The notes under the pieces are model-generated. The model searched no databases. It was not told where the DNA came from and was given only the letters and a program-made list of their open reading frames with translations. Both the position numbers and the translations under genes were made by a program. Shown here piece by piece: positions 54,027 through 63,409 of a stretch of 64,000 nt of DNA. The stretch spans positions 248,001 through 312,000 of the forward strand of contig NZ_JANZKJ010000001.1 in NCBI RefSeq assembly GCF_025642975.1. The letters run 5' to 3'. Numbering within the stretch: position 1 is the stretch's first letter; each line of letters begins with the position of its first letter. The stretch comes from Pseudomonas sp. RIT-PI-S (GTDB lineage Bacteria; Pseudomonadota; Gammaproteobacteria; Pseudomonadales; Pseudomonadaceae).

Positions 54027-54912
54027 GCCCGCCGTTTTGTTGCTACTCGGCCTTTGCGCCGGCCACGCCCTGGCCGCTGAAAACGCTCCCATGCCCGGGA
54101 TGGACCACGGCAGCATGGAGGGCATGGAGGGCATGGAGGGCATGAATCACGGCGCCATGAACGGCATGAGCCACGGCAGCATGGCCGCTCCGGCGCCTGC
54201 CGGCCCCCCGCCCTTGCCGGCGCCTACCGCGGCGGAGCGCGCCGCCGCCTTCCCTGATGTTTCGGGCCACGCACTGCACGACAGCGACCTGCGTGCCTAT
54301 TGGCTGTTCGATCGCCTGGAGTACCAGAAAGCCGACGAGGGGACCGCCTTGGCGTGGGACGCCGAGGGCTGGGTAGGCGGCGATACAGACCGGTTGTGGT
54401 TGCGTTCCCAGGGCGAACGCACCAATGGCCACACCGAGAACGCCGAGTTGCAAGCGCTGTACGGCCACGCGGTAAGCCCTTGGTGGACGCTGCTCGGTGG
54501 TGTGCGCCAGGACTTCAAGCCCGAAAGCCCACAAACCTGGGCGGCCTTTGGCGTGCAGGGCGAGCCATTGGCGGACCTGGACACCGAAGCCACCCTTTAC
54601 CTGGGCGAAAACCATCAGTCGTCCCTGCGGCTGGAAGGCGAATACGACCTGGCGATCACCAATTCGCTGGTGCTCCAGCCGCGGATGGAGGCGAACTTCT
54701 TCACCCGCAACGATCCGGTACGCCAGCAAGGCGCGGGCTTGTCCACCCTCGAGGCAGGCCTGCGCCTGCGCTACGAGATCATCCCGGAGGTGGCGCCCTA
54801 TATCGGCGTGAACTGGACCAAAAGCTACGGCCGCACCGCCGACTACGCACGCGACGAAGGCGACGACGTGGAGGAGGGTCGTTTGGTCGTGGGCGTGCGC
54901 CTGTGGTACTGA
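54019..54912 (+). CDS. copB: CopB outer-membrane copper resistance protein
   Basis: 297 aa. A signal peptide (about 1-19, ending ALAA) is followed by a Met/His/Gly-rich copper-binding segment (residues 24-56, with [11 protein letters not shown] and [12 protein letters not shown]). The C-terminal 220 residues have beta-barrel strand patterns and end in VVGVRLWY, an outer-membrane signature with terminal aromatic residue. The ATG overlaps the copA stop (8 bp). CopB is thought to bind or move copper at the outer membrane. A GTG two codons earlier is also possible. Confidence 0.92.
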   Translation: MNKPAVLLLLGLCAGHALAAENAPMPGMDHGSMEGMEGMEGMNHGAMNGMSHGSMAAPAPAGPPPLPAPTAAERAAAFPDVSGHALHDSDLRAYWLFDRLEYQKADEGTALAWDAEGWVGGDTDRLWLRSQGERTNGHTENAELQALYGHAVSPWWTLLGGVRQDFKPESPQTWAAFGVQGEPLADLDTEATLYLGENHQSSLRLEGEYDLAITNSLVLQPRMEANFFTRNDPVRQQGAGLSTLEAGLRLRYEIIPEVAPYIGVNWTKSYGRTADYARDEGDDVEEGRLVVGVRLWY

Positions 54913-54920
54913 CCGCGCAG

Positions 54921-54939
54921 GGGGCTGAGCGCCAGCCCC
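54921..54939. terminator. Hairpin between convergent copB and the beta-lactamase gene
   Basis: A 7-bp stem GGGGCTG/CAGCCCC with a 5-nt loop. It has no T-run and may serve both directions. Confidence 0.4.
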
Positions 54940-54943
54940 GCGT

Positions 54944-56137
54944 TCACCTCTGCGGCGGCTCGCCAAGAATGGTGTAGGCCAGGCGCACACGTTCGGCGTT
55001 GGGGTAGTTCTTGTTTGCCAGGATCACCACCGCCTGCTGTTTCGAAGGGATAAAGGCAACGTAGGCACCGAAACCCCCGGTAGCGCCGGTCTTGTTGAAC
55101 CAGGCGTTGTCCTGTGCCGGCAGCGCAGGTACCTGTTCCACCGCGGGTACGCTTTCGTAGGCCATGCGGTCGCTGTTGCCCTCTAGCAGGGCCTGGAGCG
55201 GCACGGGGTAATCGTAGTGTTCCCAGATCAGGTCCTGGGTGAAGGGGCCGCTTTTGAAGTAGCCCCTGTGGGTAGCCATCACCGCCTCCCTCAGCGGCGC
55301 GCCGGCAGGCTGCGGCCATTGGCCCAGGTTGGCTTCGATAAAACGCAGCAAGTCCTGGGCAGTGGTTTTCACACCGTACGCCTGCGCGGCGAGCATCCCT
55401 GGTGCCAACCGTACCGGCGCATCGTCCTTGTTGTACCCCTGGGCGTAACGCCCCGCTTCACTGGCGGGAACGTCCAGGTAGGTGGACGTGAGCCCCAGTG
55501 GCGAGAACACCGATTGCTGCATCGCCTGCTCGAACGGTAGCTGCAGGCTTTTCGCGGCGATGACCCCGAGCAAACCGATGCTTGGGTTGGCATAGGTGCG
55601 GTGCGTGCCTGTGGGGTATTGCGGCGCCCAGGCGCGGAAATAATCCATCAGTTGGGCCTGGTTCTGGATGTCGTCCGGCACTTGCAGCGGGAAGCCCCCA
55701 GCGGTGTGCGTGCCCAGGTTCAACAAGCGGACCTGGCCGAGTGGCCGGCCAGCCAGCTCAGGCAGGTAAGCGCTGATCGGGTCGGTTAGCGAAAGCTGCC
55801 CCTGGGCCTGCGCGTAGGTGGCGAGGGTGGCAGTGAAGGTTTTGCTGATCGAGCCGATTTCAAACAGGGTGCGTGGCGTTACCGGCTGGCCGGTTTCCTT
55901 GGAAGCCACGCCGTAGCTAAAAAAGGACTGTTTGCCGTGGTCGCTGACGGCGATGACCATGCCCGGAATGTGATGGCGCGCCATGACGGCGCGAACGGCA
56001 GGTTCCACGGCAGATGGCAGCGGTGCCTGCGGAGGGCTTTGACCCGCAAGGGCGGCTTGGGCCATCAAGCCTGCCATGGCCACGAGGTTGATCAGGCCGC
56101 ATCGCTGCAAGCGTGAGGAGGGGGAAGAGCGTTGCAT
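54944..56137 (-). CDS. ampC: Class C (AmpC-type) beta-lactamase
   Basis: 397 aa periplasmic serine beta-lactamase. A signal peptide (core NLVAMAGLMAQAALA) is followed by the three class C motifs: SISK (Ser96-Lys99), YAN (182-184) and KTG (349-351). All catalytic residues are present, so hydrolysis of cephalosporins and penicillins is expected. No ampR gene is adjacent, so induction cannot be judged here. ATG at 56135-56137 is the start; a TTG just before it is also open. Confidence 0.92.
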   Translation of the reverse strand: MQRSSPSSRLQRCGLINLVAMAGLMAQAALAGQSPPQAPLPSAVEPAVRAVMARHHIPGMVIAVSDHGKQSFFSYGVASKETGQPVTPRTLFEIGSISKTFTATLATYAQAQGQLSLTDPISAYLPELAGRPLGQVRLLNLGTHTAGGFPLQVPDDIQNQAQLMDYFRAWAPQYPTGTHRTYANPSIGLLGVIAAKSLQLPFEQAMQQSVFSPLGLTSTYLDVPASEAGRYAQGYNKDDAPVRLAPGMLAAQAYGVKTTAQDLLRFIEANLGQWPQPAGAPLREAVMATHRGYFKSGPFTQDLIWEHYDYPVPLQALLEGNSDRMAYESVPAVEQVPALPAQDNAWFNKTGATGGFGAYVAFIPSKQQAVVILANKNYPNAERVRLAYTILGEPPQR

Positions 56138-56351
56138 CAAGCGTTCCCTGTCTTGGCTAAGGAGCCGGGAAGGGTATCAATGATGGAAATCAGGGCCTAT
56201 CCCACAATTGCACCACTGGGCGCGCTGTGCTGGCTAGAGAAGGCTAGGCGGGCAACCCCAACCCGGGGTTAGAGGGCTCGGGGCGGAAACGCTTGAACGG
56301 TGCTATTTGCCTGGCCGGCCAGCGAGTGCTGGCCGGCAGGCTTCCGCGGTT

Positions 56352-57005
56352 TTAGTGCTTGGTCTGCAACTCGTAATAAGTCACGCGGCCGCCTTCGGTG
56401 GCGTAGCCGCTGTGGTCCAGGGTGTAGTTGCCGGCCTTGAAGAAGAACTGGTAGGTCTTCCACTTGCTGTCGATGGTCGCTTGGGTGGCCACGCCATTGA
56501 TGATGGCGGTCACCACACCGGTGTTGTTCATCTGGATGCTGTAGGTGAACGGCGTGCCCAGCGGAACGTTCTTGAGGGTGTAGATGATCGGCGACTTATC
56601 GTCCCCTGGCTTCTTGCGCCAAGTGATGTCCACGTTGCCAGCGCCCTTGGCCCAGCGATATTGAAGTTTGAGCAAGGGAGAGTCCGCGTCCTTGGCGTGG
56701 ATCTGCGCCACGACGACTTTCCCCTCGGACGGCACCTGGTTGACCGCGACCTTGCCGCTGATCATGTTGGTCCCGCTGTTCCAGGTCCAGTTACGCTGGC
56801 TGCCGCTTTTGCTCACTTCGCGCATTTCGCTGCGCGGATAGTGGCTGCTGCCGGAGTGGGAACCCGTTACCGGCGCCCACAGCACCAGGCCGGTGCCGGT
56901 GTTCTGGAAATAGGGGTCGGAGAAGCCGGTCAGCTTGGCTGCCGGAACTTCCTGGGCGGGGCTGCCGATGGGGAGGATAAGGTCCCAGGTGCTCAAATCG
57001 ATCAT
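56352..57005 (-). CDS. PL7 family alginate lyase without signal peptide
   Basis: 217 aa, a single jelly-roll domain of polysaccharide lyase family 7. Conserved motifs are RSEMR (58-62), QIH (101-103) and KAGNY (190-194), which hold the catalytic Arg, His and Tyr. The protein begins directly with the domain (MIDLSTWDLILPIG), and no export signal is seen. An upstream extension lacks a start that would add one. The enzyme should cut alginate or oligomannuronates/guluronates by beta-elimination. It lies apart from any alginate biosynthesis gene in the window. Confidence 0.9.
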   Translation of the reverse strand: MIDLSTWDLILPIGSPAQEVPAAKLTGFSDPYFQNTGTGLVLWAPVTGSHSGSSHYPRSEMREVSKSGSQRNWTWNSGTNMISGKVAVNQVPSEGKVVVAQIHAKDADSPLLKLQYRWAKGAGNVDITWRKKPGDDKSPIIYTLKNVPLGTPFTYSIQMNNTGVVTAIINGVATQATIDSKWKTYQFFFKAGNYTLDHSGYATEGGRVTYYELQTKH

Positions 57006-57289
57006 GATGGTGGTCCGCAAAAATAGGATAGGGTCTGGGCTCCTTGCCAAGGTCTGTAACCCGGCTATCCGCAGGTGCGGGCATACCTTTAGAACCGTTC
57101 GGCGGCTTGGCACAGTGCCATGATGCCTACGCCGCTCGGGTTACTGGCAAAGCCAGGCGGCAGTACTACCCTCACTTCCACCCCGCTATTTCGCTTCGGA
57201 TCTGCCTGAGACGCGGCGCCATTAAAAGGCCAGCTCATGCCCTGCATGAGGGGTATCATTTGCCGCCGGATACCAAGTGAGGGATCACT

Positions 57290-59986
57290 ATGCGCGACAG
57301 AACAGCCGCTACCGAACCGCAATACACGGCCGAGCACAAACGGGTGCAGCAGCGCCGCGAGCAGCTGGGCCTGCCCACCGAGGGCAAGCGCTGGGCGTTG
57401 GCGTTGTCTGGCGGCGGGATTCGTAGCGCAACCTTCTCCTTGGGCGTGCTGCAGGCGATGGCCCGCGCGCCGGTGCCGCCTGCCCGCGCCGGGGGGCCAG
57501 AGAGCAGCCCGGTGGACGTGCCAGCTGGCAACCTGCTGGCGCATTTCGATTACCTGTCCACGGTCAGCGGGGGCGGTTACATCGGCGCCTTCTTCACCAG
57601 CCTGTTCATCCCCGACCGCCTGCGCCAACGGGAGCAGGGCAAGGGCGACGACAGCCTGCACCCCTCACAGACGCCTAAGGCGGCGGCTGAGCAGGCGTAC
57701 GAGGTGCTCAAGTACGAACCCCCGGAACGCATTCATTCTTCCGCCGACTACGCCCGCGGCCCGGTAGGGCGAGGGCCGCTGGGCTGGCTGCGAGAAAACG
57801 GCCGCTACCTGGCCCCCGCCGGGGCCGGCGATGTGTTCTATGTGCTGGCGACCACCTTGCGCAATCTGCTCTCGGTGCACTTCGTGATCGGCATGCCCCT
57901 GCTCAGCCTGCTGGCGCTGGTGTCATTGCTCAAGCTGGGGCTGGCGGATCATTTCTGGCCGGGCGCCGTGGCAGCGCTGGCGGCGGGGCCGCTGGAAACC
58001 ACGCTGTGGTGGTTGCCCTTGCTGTGGTTGCTGGTAGGTACCTTGCCGTTATTGATCGCCTACTGGTTGGGGGTAGCGCGAACCAGCCAGGGCGATCCGG
58101 CAAAGCTGGTGAACGTGAGCAGCGTGACCATGGCCGTGGTTGCCAGCGTGGTCACCCTGGTGCCGCTGTGCGTGCGGTGGTTCTCGGTCGCGCTGCCCAG
58201 AAGCTTCTTGGTGGTGCTGAGCGTGGCGGCCCTGGTGCTGTGGCTGGCGCTGGTGGCGTTCATCTGGGTTGCCTCGACGTTGCCGAGGCGGGCCGGCAAC
58301 GATGGCGCCGACAACAGCGTGCGCAACTATCGCATCCAGGTTACCCGCAGGCTCTCCGGGCACATCATCGTGTTGCTGGGGTTGATGTTGCTGGCGGCCC
58401 TGGACAGCCTTACCGGCGAGCTGTACCAGGCGCTGGCGGCAGCGAAGCTGTCGCAACTGAGCATGGTCAGCCTTGGCCCGCTGTTGATCGCCCTGGTCCG
58501 GCTGGTGGTGAAGTTCAGCGACGGCAACACCCTGCCGCGCTGGATCAGCAAGCTGCCGCTGAGCGTGATCGCCGGCGTGGCGGGGGTTGCGACCTTGCTC
58601 TTTGTGGCCCTGCTGTGGGACCTGCTGGTGTATTGGGTGCAGGCCAGCGCGCTGGTGTATGGGGCCGCGACCGCTGTGTATTGCCTTGCGGCGCTGGCAC
58701 TCGGCGCCTTTGCGCTGGCGGTGTGCACCGGGCAGTTCATGGGGTTCATCAACCTGTCATCCTTGCAGAGCTTCTATGCCAGCCGGCTGGCACGCACGTA
58801 CCTGGGGGCGTCCAACGGGTTGCGCTTTCGCTACGCAGGCAGGCGCGGCAACCCGATGCTGAGCGTAGTCGACGCAATCAAGGACGACGACATTCAACTG
58901 GCGCAGCTGTATTCGGCCACGTGCGCGCCGCTGCACTTGATCAACGTGACCCTCAATATCACCGTCGACCCTTCCGAACAGCTGGTGCAGCGTGATCGCA
59001 AGGGCAAGCCGTTGTGCGTGGCTCCGGGCATCCCTGGGGCGGCGGACGCCAGCGGCGCCAGCTTTATTCTCGATGGCGTGTATCGACCGCGCCTGCCACC
59101 CAAGCCCAGCCTCTGCGAACTGAACCAGCCGATGAGTGTGTCCTACTGGATAGGCACCTCTGGCGCCGCACTGACCACCGGCCTGGGGCGCGCCACCAGC
59201 CTGGGTACCTCGCTGGCGCTGGGCCTGGCCAACGTGCGGCTGGGCACCTGGTGGCCGAGCGCGTTCGCCGAGTGGGCCGCTGGCGGGGGCACCATTGGCC
59301 CGGGCGACGCACCGATGCACAAAAGCCTGTCGTTGAGTTTTTCGCGAAGCTTCAAGACGCAAACCTACTTGTTATACGAAATGACCGCGCACTTTCATGG
59401 CTTGCGCCGCGAATACCAGTACCTGTCCGACGGTGGCCATTTCGAGAACACCGCCGTGTACGAGCTGTTGCGGCCGCGGCGCGAGATCGAGCTGATCGTG
59501 GCATGCGACAACGGCTGCGACCCCGCCTGCCGCTTCGATGACCTGGCCAACCTGGTGCGCCTGGCACGCATCGACCAGGGTGTGGAGCTGGAGGTCGACA
59601 CCCGCGTGCGCGACCACGCCATACTCGCGCCGTATTTCGCGCATCCGGAAGACTTCGCCGAGCCCGTGCAAGGCCCTGACCGCCGCTGCGCAGTGCTGCT
59701 CAATGCCTGGCACGTGGACAGCAACGAGCGCCGGCACCTGCAGGCGCGGGTGCTGTTGCTCAAGCCGCGGCTGATCAGCGGCCTGCCGGTGGACGTGACT
59801 AATTACGCGGCCCTGACGCCGAGCTTTCCGAACGAAAGCACCGCTAATCAATTCTTCGATGAAGCGCAATTCGAAAGTTACCGCCAGCTTGGCCTGCACA
59901 TTGGCCAGGCGCTGTTCGGTAGCCGCGGCGACGCACAGCATTCGGTGGCCAAGGCGTTGTGGGAGTACCTGGAAGCGCCGTTGTAG
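57290..59986 (+). CDS. Large patatin-like protein with internal membrane domain
   Basis: 898 aa. Residues 35-110 start a patatin hydrolase: oxyanion motif GGGIRS (41-46) and nucleophile Ser93 in STVSGGGYIG. The partner Asp appears only at residue 714 (DGGHFENTAVYELL). Between them lie about eight to nine hydrophobic helices (residues 183-487) and a linker (490-690). The active site could therefore face the cytoplasm while the protein sits in the inner membrane. The usual role of patatins is lipid hydrolysis; the substrate is unknown. It begins at ATG 57290 with a weak GAGGG site and stands alone. Confidence 0.84.
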   Translation: MRDRTAATEPQYTAEHKRVQQRREQLGLPTEGKRWALALSGGGIRSATFSLGVLQAMARAPVPPARAGGPESSPVDVPAGNLLAHFDYLSTVSGGGYIGAFFTSLFIPDRLRQREQGKGDDSLHPSQTPKAAAEQAYEVLKYEPPERIHSSADYARGPVGRGPLGWLRENGRYLAPAGAGDVFYVLATTLRNLLSVHFVIGMPLLSLLALVSLLKLGLADHFWPGAVAALAAGPLETTLWWLPLLWLLVGTLPLLIAYWLGVARTSQGDPAKLVNVSSVTMAVVASVVTLVPLCVRWFSVALPRSFLVVLSVAALVLWLALVAFIWVASTLPRRAGNDGADNSVRNYRIQVTRRLSGHIIVLLGLMLLAALDSLTGELYQALAAAKLSQLSMVSLGPLLIALVRLVVKFSDGNTLPRWISKLPLSVIAGVAGVATLLFVALLWDLLVYWVQASALVYGAATAVYCLAALALGAFALAVCTGQFMGFINLSSLQSFYASRLARTYLGASNGLRFRYAGRRGNPMLSVVDAIKDDDIQLAQLYSATCAPLHLINVTLNITVDPSEQLVQRDRKGKPLCVAPGIPGAADASGASFILDGVYRPRLPPKPSLCELNQPMSVSYWIGTSGAALTTGLGRATSLGTSLALGLANVRLGTWWPSAFAEWAAGGGTIGPGDAPMHKSLSLSFSRSFKTQTYLLYEMTAHFHGLRREYQYLSDGGHFENTAVYELLRPRREIELIVACDNGCDPACRFDDLANLVRLARIDQGVELEVDTRVRDHAILAPYFAHPEDFAEPVQGPDRRCAVLLNAWHVDSNERRHLQARVLLLKPRLISGLPVDVTNYAALTPSFPNESTANQFFDEAQFESYRQLGLHIGQALFGSRGDAQHSVAKALWEYLEAPL

Positions 59987-60235
59987 GCGGCGGGTTCGGC
60001 TGTTCGGGGCCGGAAGGTTCCCGGGCTTTGCCCGGGCCACAGCGCCTGGCGTCGATCAGGGGTCTGTGGGAATAGGCCACACCTGCAAAAGCACACTCAT
60101 AGGCCGCTGGTTCGTTGCTGGTGCCCCGGTATTCCCGAGCTTCGGCCCGCTCCGTAGGGCAAGGCGCAACGCCGGGCTGTACATCGCCATGCCCGACGGC
60201 ATAATCGCTTCCCCCCTGCCAGTTGGAAGTTCGTT

Positions 60236-61156
60236 ATGCAAGTTGGTAAACCCGTGGATGGCCGTGCCGTGGGCCTGATGACTGTCCTGTGCGCCATCTG
60301 GGGTTTTCAGCAGATCACCCTGAAGGCCGCCGCAGCGGACATTGCCCCGGTGTTCCAGCTCGCCTTGCGTTCAGGTGGCGCGGCGCTGCTGGTGCTGCTG
60401 TTGATGTGCCTGCGCCGGGAGCGCCCGCAGGTCGCCCAGGGCTTGTGGCGCCCTGGTTTGGCCGTAGGCGTGCTGTTCGCATTGGAGTTTCTGCTGGTGG
60501 GGGAGGGCCTGAAACACACCACCGCCTCGCACATGGTGGTGTTCCTCTACACCGCGCCGATCTTCGCCGCGCTGGGGCTGCATTACTTTCTGCCCCATGA
60601 GCGGCTGACCGCGGTGCAATGGCTGGGCATCCTCATCGCTTTTGCCGGCACCGCCGCCGCGTTTTCCGCCAAGCTGTTCGAGGCCGGCGGTAGCCAGCAG
60701 CTGTTCGGCGACGCCCTGGGCCTGCTCGCCGCCATCGCCTGGGCCGCTACCACGGTCACTGCGCGGTGCACCCGCCTGGCCACCGCCGGCACCACCCAAG
60801 TGCTGCTCTACCAACTGGTGGGCGCCTTTGTGCTGTTGCTAGGCGCCAGCGTGCTCACCGGCCAGGCGCATCTGAACCCCACTCCCGTTGCCTTGGCCAG
60901 CATCGCGTTTCAGACCCTGGTGGTGTCCTTCGGCAGTTTTCTCGTGTGGTTCTGGCTGCTGGGCCATTACCTGGCGTCGCGGGTGGGGGTGCTCTCGTTC
61001 ATGACGCCGTTGTTCGGTGTGGTGTTCGGGGTGGTGCTGTTGGGCGAGCCGCTGGAACCCCCGTTCATTGTCGGCGCGCTGTTGGTGATGGCCGGGATTT
61101 TACTGGTGAGTGGCCATGAGTACCTGCGCGGGCGGCTGCGCCACAGGGCGGTTTAA
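60236..61156 (+). CDS. EamA-family (DMT superfamily) transporter
   Basis: 306 aa, ten predicted helices in two EamA repeats. Motifs include LCAIWGFQQITLKAAA (helix 1) and SFLVWFWLLGHYLASRVGVLSFMTPLFGVVFG in the second half. The substrate is unknown. It follows the patatin-like gene by 249 bp and is convergent with the maleylacetate reductase gene. It is not close in sequence to the EamA protein at 34 kb. Confidence 0.9.
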   Translation: MQVGKPVDGRAVGLMTVLCAIWGFQQITLKAAAADIAPVFQLALRSGGAALLVLLLMCLRRERPQVAQGLWRPGLAVGVLFALEFLLVGEGLKHTTASHMVVFLYTAPIFAALGLHYFLPHERLTAVQWLGILIAFAGTAAAFSAKLFEAGGSQQLFGDALGLLAAIAWAATTVTARCTRLATAGTTQVLLYQLVGAFVLLLGASVLTGQAHLNPTPVALASIAFQTLVVSFGSFLVWFWLLGHYLASRVGVLSFMTPLFGVVFGVVLLGEPLEPPFIVGALLVMAGILLVSGHEYLRGRLRHRAV

Positions 61157-61236
61157 CCACCCCGCTCGGTAAAACGCCGACCTTCGGTGAGGTCCGAGTG
61201 GCGCCAGGCCCTGTAGCCGAGCGCGTTTTGAGTGGC

Positions 61237-62304
61237 TCAGCGCGGGCGCACCCCTTCGTAGGCGTCCTGCAGCAGCTGGCGGATGCCAGCCGCTTCGATG
61301 GGGCGCGGGTTCCAGTAGGGGTTGGAGAGGGCGATATCCGTTGCCCGGTCCAGGTCAGCCTCCGTCAGGCCCAGGTCCTTGAGCCGCGTGGGCGCGCCCA
61401 GTGAGCTGGACAGGTCGAACAATGCGCCTGCAGGGCTGCTGTCCGGCGCGTTCAACGCCCGGCAAATGCGGGCCAGGGCAGGGGCGGCGGCTTGGTTGTA
61501 GGCAATGGCATGGGGCAGCACGATGGTGTGGGTCTGGGCATGAGGCAGGTTGAAGCTGCCGCCGAGGGTGTGGCAAAGCTTGTGGTGCAGCGCCATGCCC
61601 ACGTTGCCCAGCACGGTGCCGCACAGCCAGGCGCCATAGAGGCAGTCGGCACGGGCGTCGAGGTCGGCCGGGTTGTCCCGGATAGTCTTCATTCCTTCGG
61701 CCAGCGCTCGAATGCCTTCTTCGGCCATAAGCGACATCACCGGGTTGCCGTCTTGGGCGTACAGCCCCTCGGCCGCATGGGCGATGGCATTCATGCCGCT
61801 GGTGATGGACAGTTCGATCGGCAGGCTCACGGTGAGCTCCGGATCGTAGATAACCGTTTTAGGTAGCACCCGCGGATCCTTGCCGGTGCGCTTGAGGCCG
61901 TTCTCGGTAAGCCCGAACACCGGCGTCATCTCCGAACCGGCATAGGTGGTCGGGATCGCCAGGATGGGCAGCCCGGAATCCATCGCAATGGCCTTGCCAA
62001 GCCCAGTGGTCGAACCGCCCCCGATGGCCACCGCGCAGTCCGCGCCCAGTTGGCGCGCCACTTCACGCGCTTCGCGCGCCGTTTCGATGGGCACGTGCAT
62101 CACGGCCTTGGGGAAAATCCCGGCAGCGCGATCTCCAAGCAACCGGGCGATGTGCTCGGCCTGGGCGTGTTGCTCGGGCGTGCACAACACCAGCGCCCGC
62201 TTGGCACCGAGACGGTCGATTTCCGCTTCCAAGTGTTGCAGCGAGCCTTTGCCAAAGATGACGCGTGCCGGCTGGCCGTTATAGATGAACGCTGGCGTTG
62301 CCAT
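61237..62304 (-). CDS. Maleylacetate reductase (iron-type alcohol dehydrogenase fold)
   Basis: 355 aa NAD(P)H-dependent enzyme reducing maleylacetate to 3-oxoadipate in hydroxyquinol, resorcinol or chlorocatechol breakdown. The dinucleotide motif GGGSTTGLGKA (about 94-104), IPTTYAGSEMTPVFG and HHKLCHTLGGSF are typical. The reading frame is intact. It lies 93 bp after the dioxygenase-like gene on the same strand, and the two probably form one unit under the divergent LysR regulator. The product 3-oxoadipate would enter the beta-ketoadipate pathway elsewhere. Confidence 0.92.
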   Translation of the reverse strand: MATPAFIYNGQPARVIFGKGSLQHLEAEIDRLGAKRALVLCTPEQHAQAEHIARLLGDRAAGIFPKAVMHVPIETAREAREVARQLGADCAVAIGGGSTTGLGKAIAMDSGLPILAIPTTYAGSEMTPVFGLTENGLKRTGKDPRVLPKTVIYDPELTVSLPIELSITSGMNAIAHAAEGLYAQDGNPVMSLMAEEGIRALAEGMKTIRDNPADLDARADCLYGAWLCGTVLGNVGMALHHKLCHTLGGSFNLPHAQTHTIVLPHAIAYNQAAAPALARICRALNAPDSSPAGALFDLSSSLGAPTRLKDLGLTEADLDRATDIALSNPYWNPRPIEAAGIRQLLQDAYEGVRPR

Positions 62305-62397
62305 GGGGCTGTTCTCCTGAGGTTGAAGCGGAGGAAGAGGCTCTGGGTTGTACCGAAGACGTATTCATGGGGCTTCGCAGCGGGAACGTCACTGCGC

Positions 62398-63237
62398 TCA
62401 GGCCGCGGTGCTGCTGGCCAGAACAAAGTCGAACGCCAGGGTGTAAAACGCGGCGGCCGCCGGCGCCCCTGCCACGTTAGTACCTGCCGGGTGCAATACC
62501 CAGTCGGCCACCAGCGATGAGCGCACGCCGAACACGGCATCCGAGTCCAGGTAGGGGTCGCCTTCGCGGAACACCTGCGTGGTCACGCGTTGGTAACCCG
62601 GTGCACTGACGGTGAACTCCAGGTGTGCCGGGCGCCAAGCATGGCGGTTGAGCGCTGCCAGCAGCTCGCTGACCGGGCCGTTCTCCGCCACGCACTGGCT
62701 GCGGGGCGCCGCCACACAAAAGTGGTACTGGCCGCGATCATCAGCCTGCAGCAGCGCATGGCGTGAGCCTTGGCCCTGCTCGGCGGGCACGTTCACTTCG
62801 ATAGAGGCATACGCTATCGGTGCGCCCTGGGCATCTCGCACGGCGCCTTGCACGTACGCCTTGCTGCCTTCCTGGCCGGGGCTGAGGTCCGCGCCCAGGT
62901 CGTGCATCACCGCGGGTTCAGTGACGCCTGGCTGGAATGCCGCCGCCTCGGTGCACTCGGACGGCTTATCGTCGCTCTGGGCCAGCACCAAGGTAGATAC
63001 CCCCAACACGTGCGAAAGCAACGCGAACTCCTGGCGTTGCGGCGAACAGGCCTTGCCGACCTGGCTCAGGAACTCGATACCCCGGTGCCATTCGGTTTCG
63101 GTCAGCCTGATGTCCCGGGCAAAACCATGCAGGTGTTGAACGAGGCTGGTCATGACTTCACACAGGCGCGCATCCGCTGTATTGCGATTGTTCGCCAGCA
63201 CCGCTTGGGTAATGGTCGTTTCGTCCAAATTGCGCAT
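62398..63237 (-). CDS. Intradiol dioxygenase-like protein with lost iron ligands
   Basis: 279 aa. The N-terminal helical dioxygenase domain (about 20-90) and the C-terminal signature GDPYLDSDAVFGVRSSLVADWV (partly at 226-247) match hydroxyquinol 1,2-dioxygenases. The Fe(III) site does not. Active relatives have two Tyr and an HxH pair in RPAHIHF. Here RPAHLEF keeps His205 but has Glu207 for the second His, the first Tyr segment reads NVPAEQGQGSRHA (149-161), and the second reads SQCVAENGPV (180-189). The protein is therefore either inactive or uses another site. Start ATG 63235-63237. Confidence 0.86.
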   Translation of the reverse strand: MRNLDETTITQAVLANNRNTADARLCEVMTSLVQHLHGFARDIRLTETEWHRGIEFLSQVGKACSPQRQEFALLSHVLGVSTLVLAQSDDKPSECTEAAAFQPGVTEPAVMHDLGADLSPGQEGSKAYVQGAVRDAQGAPIAYASIEVNVPAEQGQGSRHALLQADDRGQYHFCVAAPRSQCVAENGPVSELLAALNRHAWRPAHLEFTVSAPGYQRVTTQVFREGDPYLDSDAVFGVRSSLVADWVLHPAGTNVAGAPAAAAFYTLAFDFVLASSTAA

Positions 63238-63409
63238 CTGAGCTCCTCTGAAACTCCTGCGGGCCTATGGCGCAGCGCTTGCCCAGGCAGTGTCGGCAGC
63301 GCTGCCGTGCAGGCCCTGTTGGCGCACGTTATAGTTCCGAAAAGTGTAAGAAAAGGCCGTTCGCGGAATTCTTTATTTCATATATGAAAAAGTAGGAAGG
63401 GGGTGCACC

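Noticed and set aside
52275..54143. 622-codon open frame antisense to copA/copB
   Set aside because: Longest antisense frame, but it is explained by the GC-rich codons of copA; its product is His/Ala/Gly-rich with no domain.
54944..57005. Resistance or virulence island around the beta-lactamase
   Set aside because: No insertion sequence, integrase or base-composition shift is visible; it looks like a chromosomal ampC.
57290..59986. Patatin-like protein as part of a CBASS or other phage-defence island
   Set aside because: No cyclase, sensor or mobile gene lies on either side; the membrane architecture differs from CapV-type effectors.
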